From positions 310,001 to 374,000 of the forward strand of contig NZ_WIXK01000003.1 in NCBI RefSeq assembly GCF_009617595.1: a stretch of DNA of 64,000 nucleotides, written 5' to 3'. The translations under genes were made by a program, and so were the position numbers. The notes beneath the pieces were generated by a model. The model saw nothing but the letters and a program-made list of their open reading frames with translations. It was not told the DNA's origin and made no database searches. The DNA comes from Tritonibacter aquimaris. Lineage in GTDB: Bacteria; Pseudomonadota; Alphaproteobacteria; Rhodobacterales; Rhodobacteraceae. Of this stretch, positions 26,330 to 35,391 are shown piece by piece. How positions within the stretch are numbered: the first letter of the stretch is position 1; the number at the start of each line of letters is the position of its first letter.

Positions 26330-27616
26330 TTACTCCGCGGCAAATTTATGTGTGTTAAGCGTCGCCTGGCTTGCCTCGATCAAAATCTGCAGCCCCGCGA
26401 CCAGCATCTCGTCCGGCGTGGTCAAAGGTGCGAGCACCTTAACGACTTCATCCTCAGGACCGGAGGTTTCGATGATCAGGCCGTTCTGAAACGCGCGCGC
26501 GCAGATTTCACCTGCCAAATCACCACTTCCAACACAGACACCGCGCATCATGCCACGCCCCTTGAGGTGCGCGCCGGGGATCATATCAGCAATGGTTTGC
26601 AGACCGTCCTCGACCAATTGCGCCCGGCGGGCGATGTCTTGCTGGAACGTGTCGTCGGCCCAGAATTTCTCCAGCGCAGCAGCGGCTGTGACAAAGGCGT
26701 GGTTGTTCCCGCGGAAGGTGCCATTGTGTTCGGCCGGGCCCATCACGTCATGCTCAGGCTTAACCAGAACCAGACCCATCGGCAGGCCAAAGCCCGAAAT
26801 GGATTTGGCCAATGTGACGATATCGGGGGAAATGCCCATATCTTCAAACGAAAAGAACGGGCCAGTACGGCCACAACCCGCCTGCACATCATCGATGATC
26901 AAAAGCGCGCCGGCCTTCTTGGCCAGCTCTGCAATGCGGCTCAACCAGGAACGGCTTGCTACATTCAGGCCGCCTTCGCCCTGCACGGTTTCAAGGATAA
27001 TTGCGGCCGGGGCATCCAATCCACTGGATCGGTCATTGAGCATGGCTTCCAGAAGATCTGCGGTATCGCCACCCCCTGCGACATAGCCATCATAAGGCAT
27101 GCGCGTCACCCCGTTCAGCGCCGTGCCAGCCCCACCGCGATGGTAGCTGTTGCCGGTGGCCGCAAGGGCCCCCTGCGTGACGCCATGAAACCCATTGGTG
27201 AAGGCAATGATATTGGTGCGGCCCGTGGACTTGCGGGCAATTTTCATCGCCGCTTCAACCGCATTCGCGCCCGTAGGCCCGGTGAACATCAGCTTGTGCG
27301 CCATATTGCGCGGGGCCAGAATGTGCTTTTCGAACGAGGCTATGAATTGCGCCTTGACGTCTGTGTGCAGATCGAGCCCATGCGCAACACCGTCGGCCTG
27401 GATGTGATCGATCAAGGCAGCCTTAAGATCCGGATCGTTGTGGCCATAATTCAGCGAAGAACAACCCGCGAGAAAATCGATATAACGGCCCCCATCGTGG
27501 GAGGTCAGCTCAGAGCCGCTTGCCGAGGTGAATACGGTATCAAACCCCCGGCAATAGCTGCGGGCTTCAGATTCGCGACGCTTGAAAATGGCAACATCTG
27601 TGGGGTTCGTAGACAT
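26330..27616 (-). CDS. ectB: Diaminobutyrate-2-oxoglutarate transaminase
   Basis: 428 residues from the ATG at 27616 ([20 protein letters not shown]) with GCGAGG upstream. It is a class III PLP aminotransferase: [12 protein letters not shown] for phosphate binding, [11 protein letters not shown], and the PLP lysine in [13 protein letters not shown]. It makes L-2,4-diaminobutyrate from aspartate semialdehyde and glutamate, the first committed ectoine step. Middle gene of ectABC, 66 bases after ectA. A 547-residue plus-strand frame over the same region is antisense shadow. Confidence 0.97.
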   Translation of the reverse strand: MSTNPTDVAIFKRRESEARSYCRGFDTVFTSASGSELTSHDGGRYIDFLAGCSSLNYGHNDPDLKAALIDHIQADGVAHGLDLHTDVKAQFIASFEKHILAPRNMAHKLMFTGPTGANAVEAAMKIARKSTGRTNIIAFTNGFHGVTQGALAATGNSYHRGGAGTALNGVTRMPYDGYVAGGGDTADLLEAMLNDRSSGLDAPAAIILETVQGEGGLNVASRSWLSRIAELAKKAGALLIIDDVQAGCGRTGPFFSFEDMGISPDIVTLAKSISGFGLPMGLVLVKPEHDVMGPAEHNGTFRGNNHAFVTAAAALEKFWADDTFQQDIARRAQLVEDGLQTIADMIPGAHLKGRGMMRGVCVGSGDLAGEICARAFQNGLIIETSGPEDEVVKVLAPLTTPDEMLVAGLQILIEASQATLNTHKFAAE

Positions 27617-27682
27617 ACGACCTCGCTTGGCTTTGGTAAAATTTGGAAAAATCGGGTTTGGCAGAACTGGCAGATGCATGTT

Positions 27683-28213
27683 TTAGGCCGCAAGCTCGGC
27701 TTGTGGCGCCACGGGAATTGTGACCAGATGCTCGGTCTTGTGGCGGTCCTGAAAGTGAAGGGCCTGCGTGTAATGCGCTTTGACCTCGATTTCCGCCCCT
27801 TTTAGACGCGCGAATTTGCGAAACAGAGCCCATGAGGCTTCGTTGTCGGCGGTGATCGTGGTCTGCACCCGCGTGACATCCTTGCACTGCGGACGGTTGA
27901 GAATGTTTTGAAGCATCAATGCCCCCAACCCGCGCCCGCGCGCAGCCTCGGCCACGGCGACTTGCCACACAAACAGCGTGTCGGGCTCATTTGGCATCAC
28001 ATAGGCAGAGATCCAGCCCGAAACCTCATCGGAGAGTTCAGCAATCACACATGTATTTGCGAAGTGATCGCACTGGAGCAGATTGCAATACATCGAGTTT
28101 TCATCAAGCGGACGGCAAGCACGGACCAGTTTCCAAACTTCGGCGCCATCTTTTGCGACTGGTTTGCGTAACGCGGGCAAGCTCGCGTGCAAAGGATGAG
28201 CGGGGTGTTGCAT
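27683..28213 (-). CDS. ectA: Diaminobutyrate acetyltransferase
   Basis: 176 residues from the ATG at 28213, with AAGGAG upstream. A GNAT fold with the acetyl-CoA loop VAVAEAARGRGLGALML and LDENSMYCNLLQCDHFANTC typical of EctA. It acetylates the gamma-amino group of diaminobutyrate. First gene of ectABC and divergent from a MarR-type regulator (240 bases between), the arrangement known for ectR-ectABC in halotolerant bacteria, so osmotic control through that regulator is likely. Confidence 0.97.
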   Translation of the reverse strand: MQHPAHPLHASLPALRKPVAKDGAEVWKLVRACRPLDENSMYCNLLQCDHFANTCVIAELSDEVSGWISAYVMPNEPDTLFVWQVAVAEAARGRGLGALMLQNILNRPQCKDVTRVQTTITADNEASWALFRKFARLKGAEIEVKAHYTQALHFQDRHKTEHLVTIPVAPQAELAA

Positions 28214-28453
28214 TTTGGTAGCTCCTTTCGCTTCGAGAGGCGAAGTATCACGGACCAACTAAAACTTCAACAGCTAAAGCTTTTTGCGACACATTGCGGC
28301 CAAATACGACATAATTTCCCGGTTTGTTGAGTGAATTCGGTGTTCTCATTGGCAAGCCGAGCCACCCTCCACTTCGTCAATCAAAGCATTTCAGGAAATT
28401 GAAGGTTTGCCCTTAAAGTGTTATGCTTTGACACCCGAAGCAATGGAGCGTGA

Positions 28454-28930
28454 ATGGACCGCATCGACAGCAGCCTGATTGCCTTACGCCGTATCGTGCG
28501 ATCGACCGAGCTTTTTGGCAAAGAAATCCGACAGATCACTGGCATCACCCCAACTCAGTTTCGGGTCTTGCAGATCATTGCAGAACGGGGGCTGACAACT
28601 GCAAAGGTGATTTCAACCCGTATGCGCGTTTCTCAGGGAACGGTCACTTCGCTGGTGGACAAACTGGTGCGCGACGGGCTGGTGGTCCGGCAAAAATCGG
28701 CCTTGGACCGGCGGCAAACCGATATTTTGCCAACCGAAGCTGGCCGCGCTGTTCTGACGGATGCGCCAGACCCGTTGCAGCAACGGTTCGTGCGTAAATT
28801 TGCGGCGATGGAAGATTGGGAGCAAGCCATGCTTGTCGCCAGCCTTGAGCGCGTGGCCACCATGCTGGATGCAGAAGATATGGATGCGTCTCCTGTGCTC
28901 GACACCGGAGAAATTCGCCCCTCGGGATAG
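28454..28930 (+). CDS. ectR: MarR family regulator, probable EctR
   Basis: 158 residues, GGAG 8 bases before the ATG. The MarR winged helix is clear (GITPTQFRVLQIIAERGLT, then RVSQGTVTSLVDKLVRDGLV and the wing RQKSALDRRQTDI). Its position divergent from ectA matches EctR-type regulators of ectoine genes. Symbol and role rest on position and family, not on a specific sequence signature. The 240-base spacer contains AT-rich stretches and a GTGT..ACAC imperfect dyad near 28419-28435 that might be its site. Confidence 0.8.
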   Translation: MDRIDSSLIALRRIVRSTELFGKEIRQITGITPTQFRVLQIIAERGLTTAKVISTRMRVSQGTVTSLVDKLVRDGLVVRQKSALDRRQTDILPTEAGRAVLTDAPDPLQQRFVRKFAAMEDWEQAMLVASLERVATMLDAEDMDASPVLDTGEIRPSG

Positions 28931-28960
28931 CGGCTGTGCATAAGTTGTGCAGCGGCAAAA

Positions 28961-29914
28961 TCAGCCTGGTGCGTCATCCAAAACACGCAACCCGATATCG
29001 CTGTCGCGAAACAAATCGGCCTGTGCCAACAGCCAGTCCTGAAATACACGCACTTTGGCCTGCGCGAAATTGGCGGGCGGGCACACAAGATAATAGCTTT
29101 TGTCTTTCAGCCGAATATCAAACGGCATGTCCAACTGTTTGTGTTCAAGATCCCGTGCCGCCGCGATCACACTGACCAAAGCAACACCATGACCATCACG
29201 CGCGGCCTGCAGGCACATATGGGCATCGCTGAAGGTCGTAATCACCGAATTGGAGGCGTCTTTCACCCCGGCGGCATGAAACCATTTTGCCCAGCTCGGG
29301 TCGATTTTTGAAAAGCCGCTCCATTCATAGTTCACCAGTGGCTGATCCAGCAGATCAGAAGGGTGCTGCAGCTGCGCGCCAAATTCTTTTGTGCACACGG
29401 GGGTGGCAAAATCATCCAGCACCCAGGCGGCATGAAAATCCTTATACCCGCCAAAGCCATAGCGGATGGCCACATCTATCCCATCGCGGGCAAAGTCAGA
29501 CACGGTATCGGAACTGAGGATGCGCACGGATAATCCGGGGTATTCGCTCAGGAAATCCGGCAGGCGATGCGCCAGCCACTGACCGGCAAAAGAGGTGGTG
29601 GTACTGACGACCAGCTCACCTTTGATTTCATCAGATCCCAAAACGGTTGATGCCTCAGAAAGCTTCTGAAAGCCCTGTATCACCAGCCGCGCATAGGCGT
29701 CGCCCTCGCCGGTCAGGCGCAGTGATCGCGTCAGGCGGTGAAACAGTTTCACCCCCAGATGGTCTTCCAGCGCCTTTACCTGATGGCTGATCGCGGTGGG
29801 GGTGACACATAGTTCTTCTGCTGCCATCTTAAAGCTGAGATGGCGCGCGGCCGCTTCAAAGGCTTGCAGCGCTTTCAGCGGTGGAAGGCGATTGGAACGA
29901 TCCGTGTGTGGCAT
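28961..29914 (-). CDS. LysR family regulator, GcvA-like
   Basis: 317 residues starting MPHTDRSNRLPPLKALQAFEAAARHLSF, with the helix-turn-helix AAEELCVTPTAISHQVKALEDHLG characteristic of the GcvA subgroup, then a periplasmic-binding-type effector domain (IKGELVVSTTTSFAGQWLA). It is divergent from an azoreductase-like gene 161 bases away, its most likely target. It converges with the ectR gene 30 bases away. The effector is unknown. Confidence 0.9.
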   Translation of the reverse strand: MPHTDRSNRLPPLKALQAFEAAARHLSFKMAAEELCVTPTAISHQVKALEDHLGVKLFHRLTRSLRLTGEGDAYARLVIQGFQKLSEASTVLGSDEIKGELVVSTTTSFAGQWLAHRLPDFLSEYPGLSVRILSSDTVSDFARDGIDVAIRYGFGGYKDFHAAWVLDDFATPVCTKEFGAQLQHPSDLLDQPLVNYEWSGFSKIDPSWAKWFHAAGVKDASNSVITTFSDAHMCLQAARDGHGVALVSVIAAARDLEHKQLDMPFDIRLKDKSYYLVCPPANFAQAKVRVFQDWLLAQADLFRDSDIGLRVLDDAPG

Positions 29915-30075
29915 GTTGGGTCCATTTTCTCCAGCTTCTTAGCAAAGCCAGACAGAAACATTAACAGAAGGTACACGGATCATTTGTCATCCGATGGCTG
30001 AGATCGCTGCATGTGACTTCGCTCCCTAGGAAACTTAGCCTGATCAGACAAACTACAGTCTTGGTTGAGGTTAAC

Positions 30076-30735
30076 ATGAAAATCCTGCGGATAGATGCAA
30101 GCGCGCGGACCAACCGATCAATTACACGCGATCTGGCAGACACATTTATTCATGAAGTTCAGACGTTGCACGGAAAAGCAGATGTCATTGTGCGCGATGT
30201 GGGACGCGCGCCGCCACCGTTTATCGACGAAGAGTGGATCGCGGCCTGTTTCACCCCCGACACGGAGCGCAGCCCGGCGCAACAGCGCAAACTGTCGATG
30301 TCAGATACGTTGATATCCGAACTGAGCGCGGCGCAGATCATCCTGATCGCGGTGCCGATGTATAACTATGGCATGCCAGCTGCGCTTAAGGCGTGGATCG
30401 ACCAGGTGGTGCGGGTGAACAAGACCTTTTCATTTGACCTGTCTCGCGGTGATTGGCCGCTTGAGCCGATCCTGTCTGGAAAACAGCTTTTGGTGGTTTC
30501 ATCCCGTGGGGAGTTTGGGTTTGAACCGGGTGGTGTGCGCGCAGAAATGAACAATCTCGATCCCCATATCGCGGCCTGCGCAGGCTATCTGGGGGTGTCG
30601 GACATCAAAACAGTTGCGGTTGAATATCAGGAATTTGGCGATGACCGCCACGCGGCCTCGTTGAAATCTGCAAAAGAGAAACTTGCGGTATTAGCCCGCG
30701 AAATTTGCCCGAGCCTTTTACAAGGGACAGCGTGA
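30076..30735 (+). CDS. FMN-dependent NADH-azoreductase family protein
   Basis: 219 residues from the ATG at 30076 (MKILRIDASARTNRSITRDL), with GAGG upstream. Flavodoxin-like fold with the FMN-phosphate loop DASARTNRS, VPMYNYGMPAALKAWIDQVVR and SSRGEFGF, as in AzoR. The family reduces quinones and azo compounds in two-electron steps and protects against electrophile stress. A LysR gene is divergent. A longer frame from 30013 has no convincing start. Confidence 0.88.
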   Translation: MKILRIDASARTNRSITRDLADTFIHEVQTLHGKADVIVRDVGRAPPPFIDEEWIAACFTPDTERSPAQQRKLSMSDTLISELSAAQIILIAVPMYNYGMPAALKAWIDQVVRVNKTFSFDLSRGDWPLEPILSGKQLLVVSSRGEFGFEPGGVRAEMNNLDPHIAACAGYLGVSDIKTVAVEYQEFGDDRHAASLKSAKEKLAVLAREICPSLLQGTA

Positions 30736-31053
30736 ATTGCCGCCCGTAATGCGCGCGCTTTAACGCAACAAATCACCGCCTCATCATGAACATGGTGGGG
30801 CGATTGCAGCTTTGGCCAACTGTGGCCAAAAAGGTGGCCATCCGACCTGCCCTTGGCGGGCACGGCTTTACGCGGGGACTTGCTGGATCAACGCCGATAA
30901 TTTAACTCCTAGGGATATACCTTTGACATTGCTGGACACTCCGGCAGCCAGCGCGAGAACGGACGCGACGCGAGTGAACGTTTCTGCCAGCTAAAATCCG
31001 TACACGTTGCAAAGATACCTTTTAACAATGATAGCTAAGCAGAACAGACAACC
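30736..31053. other. Intergenic stretch before YeiH gene
   Basis: 318 bases without a supportable gene. AT-rich near 30890-31050, which must hold the promoter of the YeiH-family gene. No clear repeats or terminator. Confidence 0.5.
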
Positions 31054-32079
31054 ATGAAAGATCTGAAGGCAACCGCCTCATCGCAGACAACACAGGTGTG
31101 CAATGCCCTGCGCCCACTGTTCCCCGGCATTGCGCTGGCGGTTGTGATTGGCCTCGCTGCCTTGTTCTTATCAGAGCATTATGGCCCGCCTGTTATGCTT
31201 ATGGCGCTGCTGATCGGCATGGTTTTTAATCCGCTGGCCGAAGAATCTGCTTCTGCGCCGGGGATCGAATTTGCCTCAAAGGGGCTGTTGCGTGCGGGTG
31301 TTGCGCTTTTGGGGGTGCGCGTCAGCATGAGCGATATCGCATCCCTTGGCGTTTGGGGATTTGGCACGATTGCGGGGCTTTTGGTGGCGACGATCCTTTT
31401 GGGGATCCTGATGTCACGCCGCGACTGGCAGCTGGGTCTGCTGGCTGGCGGCGCGGTTGGGATATGTGGTGCATCCGCCGCGCTGGCGATTTCATCTTGC
31501 TTGCCGCGTGGCCAAGCGATGCAAAAAGAGACGCTGTTCACCGTGGTTGCCGTGACCGCCATGTCGACCCTTGCAATGATTATCTACCCGATTGTGCTGG
31601 TCCGGCTGGGATTGAATGAAAGCGAAATCGCTTTTGTGCTTGGTGCTTCTATCCATGATGTTGCACAGGTTGTGGGCGCAGGGCTGACTATTTCGACAGA
31701 AACGGCTGAGCTGGCAACCTTGGTCAAAATGGTGCGCGTCAGTCTTTTGCCGGTGGTGTTGTTTGTGCTCATTCTGGTGAGTTCGACCATGAACACCACC
31801 GGCACGCGTCAGAAAATCACCCTGCCCGGCTTTTTGATCGTGTTTTTTGTGCTTGCGGTTCTGGCAAACACCGGCCTCATGCCCGAAGCTGTGGCTGATG
31901 GCGCTGTCACCGTCTCAAAAAGCTTTCTGATCGTTGCGATTTCAGCTCTTGGGGCCAAGACATCCCTGCGCAGTCTGGCAACCGCAGGCAGCCAGAATAT
32001 GATCCGCATTGGCATTTTGACACTGGTGCTTTTTGCCGCTTCTGCAATCAGCGCGCATTTTCTGACAGGTCTGTCGTAA
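31054..32079 (+). CDS. YeiH family putative sulfate exporter
   Basis: 341 residues with about ten membrane helices (PGIALAVVIGLAALFLSEHYG, GLLRAGVALLGVRVS, AGGAVGICGASAALAISSCLP). GASIHDVAQVVGAG and the pattern as a whole fit the YeiH/PF03601 family, often annotated as sulfate exporters next to sulfonate catabolism. Here no sulfonate gene adjoins; it stands alone between the azoreductase gene and the phosphonate operon, with a terminator after it. The substrate is therefore unknown. Confidence 0.88.
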   Translation: MKDLKATASSQTTQVCNALRPLFPGIALAVVIGLAALFLSEHYGPPVMLMALLIGMVFNPLAEESASAPGIEFASKGLLRAGVALLGVRVSMSDIASLGVWGFGTIAGLLVATILLGILMSRRDWQLGLLAGGAVGICGASAALAISSCLPRGQAMQKETLFTVVAVTAMSTLAMIIYPIVLVRLGLNESEIAFVLGASIHDVAQVVGAGLTISTETAELATLVKMVRVSLLPVVLFVLILVSSTMNTTGTRQKITLPGFLIVFFVLAVLANTGLMPEAVADGAVTVSKSFLIVAISALGAKTSLRSLATAGSQNMIRIGILTLVLFAASAISAHFLTGLS

Positions 32080-32109
32080 CCCGGTCACTGCCGTATTGAA
32101 CAATGGCTC

Positions 32110-32145
32110 CACACCAGCATGTCTACGTGCTGGTGTGTTTCTTTT
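32110..32145 (+). terminator. Terminator of YeiH gene
   Basis: CACACCAGCA / TGCTGGTGTG, 10-bp perfect stem with an 8-base loop, followed by TTTCTTTT; 31 bases after the stop codon. Confidence 0.88.
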
Positions 32146-32217
32146 CGCAGTCATTTCGACATCAGATCCCTACAAAAACTTCTGTTAACTGACACGCCAG
32201 CGTTACACGCACCCATC

Positions 32218-32233
32218 AAACATTCGAATGAAT
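32218..32233. promoter_or_regulatory. Putative PhnF operator, site A
   Basis: AAACATTCGAATGAAT: a perfect core palindrome CATTCGAATG and a right half identical to the sites at 42910 and near 49289. It lies 22 bases before the phnD-like ATG of the plus-strand operon. Confidence 0.65.
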
Positions 32234-32255
32234 TTCAACTCGGGAGAGCGTGACT

Positions 32256-33125
32256 ATGAAATTGCATTCGATTATCGCAGGCGCCGTCTTGGCTGCATCT
32301 GCTGCCTTCACCGCACAGGCTGAAACCTGGAAACTGGCTGTAACCGACGTGGAAGGCATGGAGCGCCTGCAGCTGGAATGGGGCCCGTTCAAAGACGCCC
32401 TGGAAAGCGCAACTGGCGATAGCTTTGAGTTCTTTGCCGTGAACTCACGCACCGCAGCGGCCGAAGCGCTGCGCGGCAAGACCGTTGATTTTGTGGTGTC
32501 TGGCCCAGCGGAATATGTTGTGATCAACAAGCTGACCAAAGCCACCCCGCTGGTGGGTCTGGGCCGTCCGGATTACCACTGCGCGATCATCGTGCGTGCC
32601 GACAGCGGCATCAACGTGCCTGCTGACCTGAAGGGTAAGAAGGTTGCATTTGGTGACATCGGCTCCACGTCCAACATGCTGTGCCCAATGCAGGTACTGG
32701 CGGACCACGGTGTTGATCCGGTCAACGATCTGGACAAAACCCACACCAGCCGCAACATCGCGTTTGAAGCGCTGAAGGCCAATGACATCGACGCGATTGG
32801 TATGAACGCGGGCAAATGGGTTGGCCTGCGCGCCAAAGAGACCGAGCTGCCCTATGGCGCCTTCAAGATCATCGCCCGCTCTGGCGATCTGCCCAATGAC
32901 ATGATCATGGTTGGCGCACATGTGCCGTCAGAAAATGCCGCGGCCGTTCAATCTGCGATCATCGAAAACAAAGATCTGATCATCGACGGCATCACCGCCC
33001 ACGAAGAGAACGACAAATACATCGGCATGGATCTGGTTGCGATCAAAGACAGCGCCTACGACTATGTGCGCGCGATGTATTCAAACGCGGGCTACCCACA
33101 GTTCGATGCGTTCATCGGTGACTGA
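32256..33125 (+). CDS. phnD: Phosphonate/phosphite ABC transporter substrate-binding protein (PhnD family)
   Basis: 289 residues from the ATG at 32256, with GGGAG 9 bases upstream; a GTG 6 bases earlier is too close to that site. A signal peptide ending AQA is followed by the PhnD-family body: DFVVSGPAEYVVINK, GKKVAFGDIGSTSNMLCPM, GMNAGKW. The second PhnD-like protein in the window (41146-42057) differs strongly, so the two probably bind different oxyanions or phosphonates. First gene of a tight seven-gene operon; overlaps the ATPase gene by 8 bases if the GTG start is right. Confidence 0.92.
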   Translation: MKLHSIIAGAVLAASAAFTAQAETWKLAVTDVEGMERLQLEWGPFKDALESATGDSFEFFAVNSRTAAAEALRGKTVDFVVSGPAEYVVINKLTKATPLVGLGRPDYHCAIIVRADSGINVPADLKGKKVAFGDIGSTSNMLCPMQVLADHGVDPVNDLDKTHTSRNIAFEALKANDIDAIGMNAGKWVGLRAKETELPYGAFKIIARSGDLPNDMIMVGAHVPSENAAAVQSAIIENKDLIIDGITAHEENDKYIGMDLVAIKDSAYDYVRAMYSNAGYPQFDAFIGD

Positions 33126-33933
33126 TCTACTGACAAAATCACAGGCTGTCATAGCGCAGCCTGATGCATCCGGGGCAGTCTCTGCCCCGGTTTTGCCCGT
33201 TGATATTCGCGCAATGGCTTTGGGGAAATCCTTTGGTGGCACCCAGATCTTTGCCGATATCTCCTTTGGTCTTTCACGCGGTGAAGCCGTGGCCATTGTC
33301 GGGGCCAATGGCACCGGCAAATCCACCTTGCTGCGCTGCCTGATGGGGCTGATCCCACCCGAGCAGGGCAGTGTCACCATGCTTGGCACCGAAGTTGGCA
33401 GCGCCTCCTCGACTGAGCTGCGCGCCTTGCGGGGGCAAATCGGGCTGGTGTCGCAAAAACACAACCTCGTCTCCCGCCTTAGTGTGTTGTCAAATGTGGT
33501 GCACGGTCTGTTGGGCCAGCGTTCTGGCCCGCGCTATTGGAGCCAGAGTTTTGCGCCCGCAGCAGCCCGCGAAGCCGCAATGGATGCATTGTCCAAAGTG
33601 GGGCTGGCGCATCTGGCAAACAGACGCGCCGACCGGCTGTCGGGCGGACAATCCCAGCGCGTCGCAATTGCCCGCGCATTGGTGAGCCGTCCCAAAATAC
33701 TGTTTGCCGATGAGCCCACCGCCTCGCTTGATCCGGCGGCAGGAGATGATGTGATGGAGCTTTTCTTTTCGCTGGCGCGCGAAGAAGGGGTCACCGTTGT
33801 CTTTATCTCTCATCATATCGAACACGCGCTGACCTATGGCGACCGGGTGATTGGCCTGTCTGCAGGACGGCTCAGTCTGGATGCGCGCGCAGACCATCTC
33901 AGCGCCACCGAATTGCGAGGGCTTTATGACTAG
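33118..33933 (+). CDS. phnC: Phosphonate ABC transporter ATP-binding protein (PhnC-like)
   Basis: About 271 residues. Walker A GANGTGKST, signature LSGGQSQR, Walker B ILFADEPTASLD and H-loop ISHH are intact. The start is uncertain: a GTG at 33118 overlapping the phnD stop is used here, and an ATG at 33106 is an alternative; starting at the ATG 33214 would cut the first strand of the nucleotide-binding fold. A roughly 30-residue N-terminal extension is Ala/Pro-rich. Overlaps the permease gene by 8 bases. Confidence 0.9.
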   Translation: MTDLLTKSQAVIAQPDASGAVSAPVLPVDIRAMALGKSFGGTQIFADISFGLSRGEAVAIVGANGTGKSTLLRCLMGLIPPEQGSVTMLGTEVGSASSTELRALRGQIGLVSQKHNLVSRLSVLSNVVHGLLGQRSGPRYWSQSFAPAAAREAAMDALSKVGLAHLANRRADRLSGGQSQRVAIARALVSRPKILFADEPTASLDPAAGDDVMELFFSLAREEGVTVVFISHHIEHALTYGDRVIGLSAGRLSLDARADHLSATELRGLYD

Positions 33934-34732
33934 CCTCCCTGTACCGAACCGGTTTGAACGCCCCTCAGCATTTGCCTTTCTTGGCTATGCAGCGGCGATT
34001 GTGATCATCCTTTGGGCCTTTGCAGGCTCGGGGGTTTCCATTGACAAAATAACCTCTTCCCCGCCGAGGTTTATCGATTTCATTGATCGTGCCTTCCCGC
34101 CAAACACCGATCCAAAGGTGCTGACCCGACTGGGATGGAAGATGCTTGAAACCCTGCAGATCGCCTTTGCCGGGGCCGTGATCGGCGTGATCCTGTCTTT
34201 GCCGATCTCGCTTTTGGCAGCGCGCGGGCTGATCGCAGGTGCCTGGGTCAACCAGATCGTGCGCACAAGCCTTGGTTTTGTGCGCGCAGTCCCTGACATT
34301 GCCTGGGCGCTGGTTTTTGTGGTGGCGGTTGGGCTTGGCCCCTTTGCTGGCATGCTGGCGATCGCGGTCGACACCATCGGTTTTTGCGGCCGGTTTTTCG
34401 CTGATGACATGGAAGCGGTGGAAAAAGGTCCGGCCGAAAGCCTTACTGCGACAGGCGCAAACCAACTGGATGTTGTGGCCTGCGCCACCATTCCCGCCGC
34501 CTCGCCTGCCTTTATTTCAACCGGGCTGTTTGCGCTGGAAAAAGCCGTGCGCTCTTCCACCATTCTGGGCCTTGTGGGCGCAGGTGGGATCGGCATCGAA
34601 CTCAAGGTCGGCTTTGACCTTTTTGACTACCCCACCGCGATGACTGTCATCTTGATGATAGCTGTTGTGGTTATCGGGATTGAACAACTCAGCGGCTGGG
34701 TCCGCAGCCGCATTATCGGAGAACAAAGATGA
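33926..34732 (+). CDS. phnE: Phosphonate ABC transporter permease (PhnE-like)
   Basis: 268 residues from the ATG at 33926. About six membrane helices; the segments LGFVRAVPDIAWALVFVVAVG and GLVGAGGIGIELKVGFDLFDY are characteristic of PhnE. Only one permease gene is present, so it must act as a homodimer, unlike the two-permease system on the other strand. Overlaps its neighbours by 8 and 4 bases. Confidence 0.92.
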   Translation: MTSLPVPNRFERPSAFAFLGYAAAIVIILWAFAGSGVSIDKITSSPPRFIDFIDRAFPPNTDPKVLTRLGWKMLETLQIAFAGAVIGVILSLPISLLAARGLIAGAWVNQIVRTSLGFVRAVPDIAWALVFVVAVGLGPFAGMLAIAVDTIGFCGRFFADDMEAVEKGPAESLTATGANQLDVVACATIPAASPAFISTGLFALEKAVRSSTILGLVGAGGIGIELKVGFDLFDYPTAMTVILMIAVVVIGIEQLSGWVRSRIIGEQR

Positions 34733-35391
34733 AGTCCGACACCGCCGACGCCCATTGGAATAAGGAATGGGCCAATATTCAGGATGGCAGCAAATGGCTG
34801 ACACCTGAGCTTGATGTGCAAAACTGGGCCAAAGGGCTGACGCCGGGCGCGCGCATCCTTGATCTTGGTGCTGGTGTTGGACGCCACGCGCTCTGGCTGG
34901 CGCATAACGGGTTTGAGGTCACAGCTCTTGATGCGGCCCCCGAAGGGCTGAAAGAGATCGAGAAGGCCGGAGGCGTCAAAACCGTGCTCGCGCGCATGGA
35001 TCAGCTGCCGTTTGACGACCAAAGCTTTGATCACGTGCTGAGCTGGAATGTGATCTACCACGGTGATGACACCCTGCTGCAGCGCACCATTGCGGAAATT
35101 CACCGCATCACCAAACCGGGTGGCAGCTATCTTGGCACCATGTTGTCAAACCGCCGCCTGCCCCATGAGCTGGCGCGCTATGAAGGGCGCGAAATCAGCC
35201 GCAACACCTGGGTGTTTGATGCCCCAGACACCGATAAAATCCACCCGCATTATTTCTGCAATGCACAGGATCTTCTGGCGCTGTTTCAGGGGTTTGAAGT
35301 GTCATGGCTGGAAGACCGCGAACATGAAAAGCCCGGCTCCTGGCACTGGCATTTGCTTATGGAACGTTTGGACATGGAGCAGCAGCAATGA
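34729..35391 (+). CDS. Class I SAM-dependent methyltransferase
   Basis: 220 residues. The SAM-binding motif ILDLGAGVGRHALWLA (about 42-57), LDAAPEGL, then LPFDDQSFDHVLSWNVIYHG define a class I methyltransferase. Overlaps by 4 bases with both the permease upstream and the PhnM-like gene downstream, so it is firmly part of the operon. The substrate is unknown. Methyltransferases are not part of the standard C-P lyase pathway, which makes its presence here notable: it could methylate or demethylate-couple a phosphonate or an amine by-product. Confidence 0.88.
   Translation: MKSDTADAHWNKEWANIQDGSKWLTPELDVQNWAKGLTPGARILDLGAGVGRHALWLAHNGFEVTALDAAPEGLKEIEKAGGVKTVLARMDQLPFDDQSFDHVLSWNVIYHGDDTLLQRTIAEIHRITKPGGSYLGTMLSNRRLPHELARYEGREISRNTWVFDAPDTDKIHPHYFCNAQDLLALFQGFEVSWLEDREHEKPGSWHWHLLMERLDMEQQQ

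Noticed and set aside
26162-27805. A 547-residue plus-strand open frame opposite ectB
   Set aside because: It is exactly antisense to the clearly conserved ectB gene and has the His/Arg/Gln-rich composition of a shadow frame.
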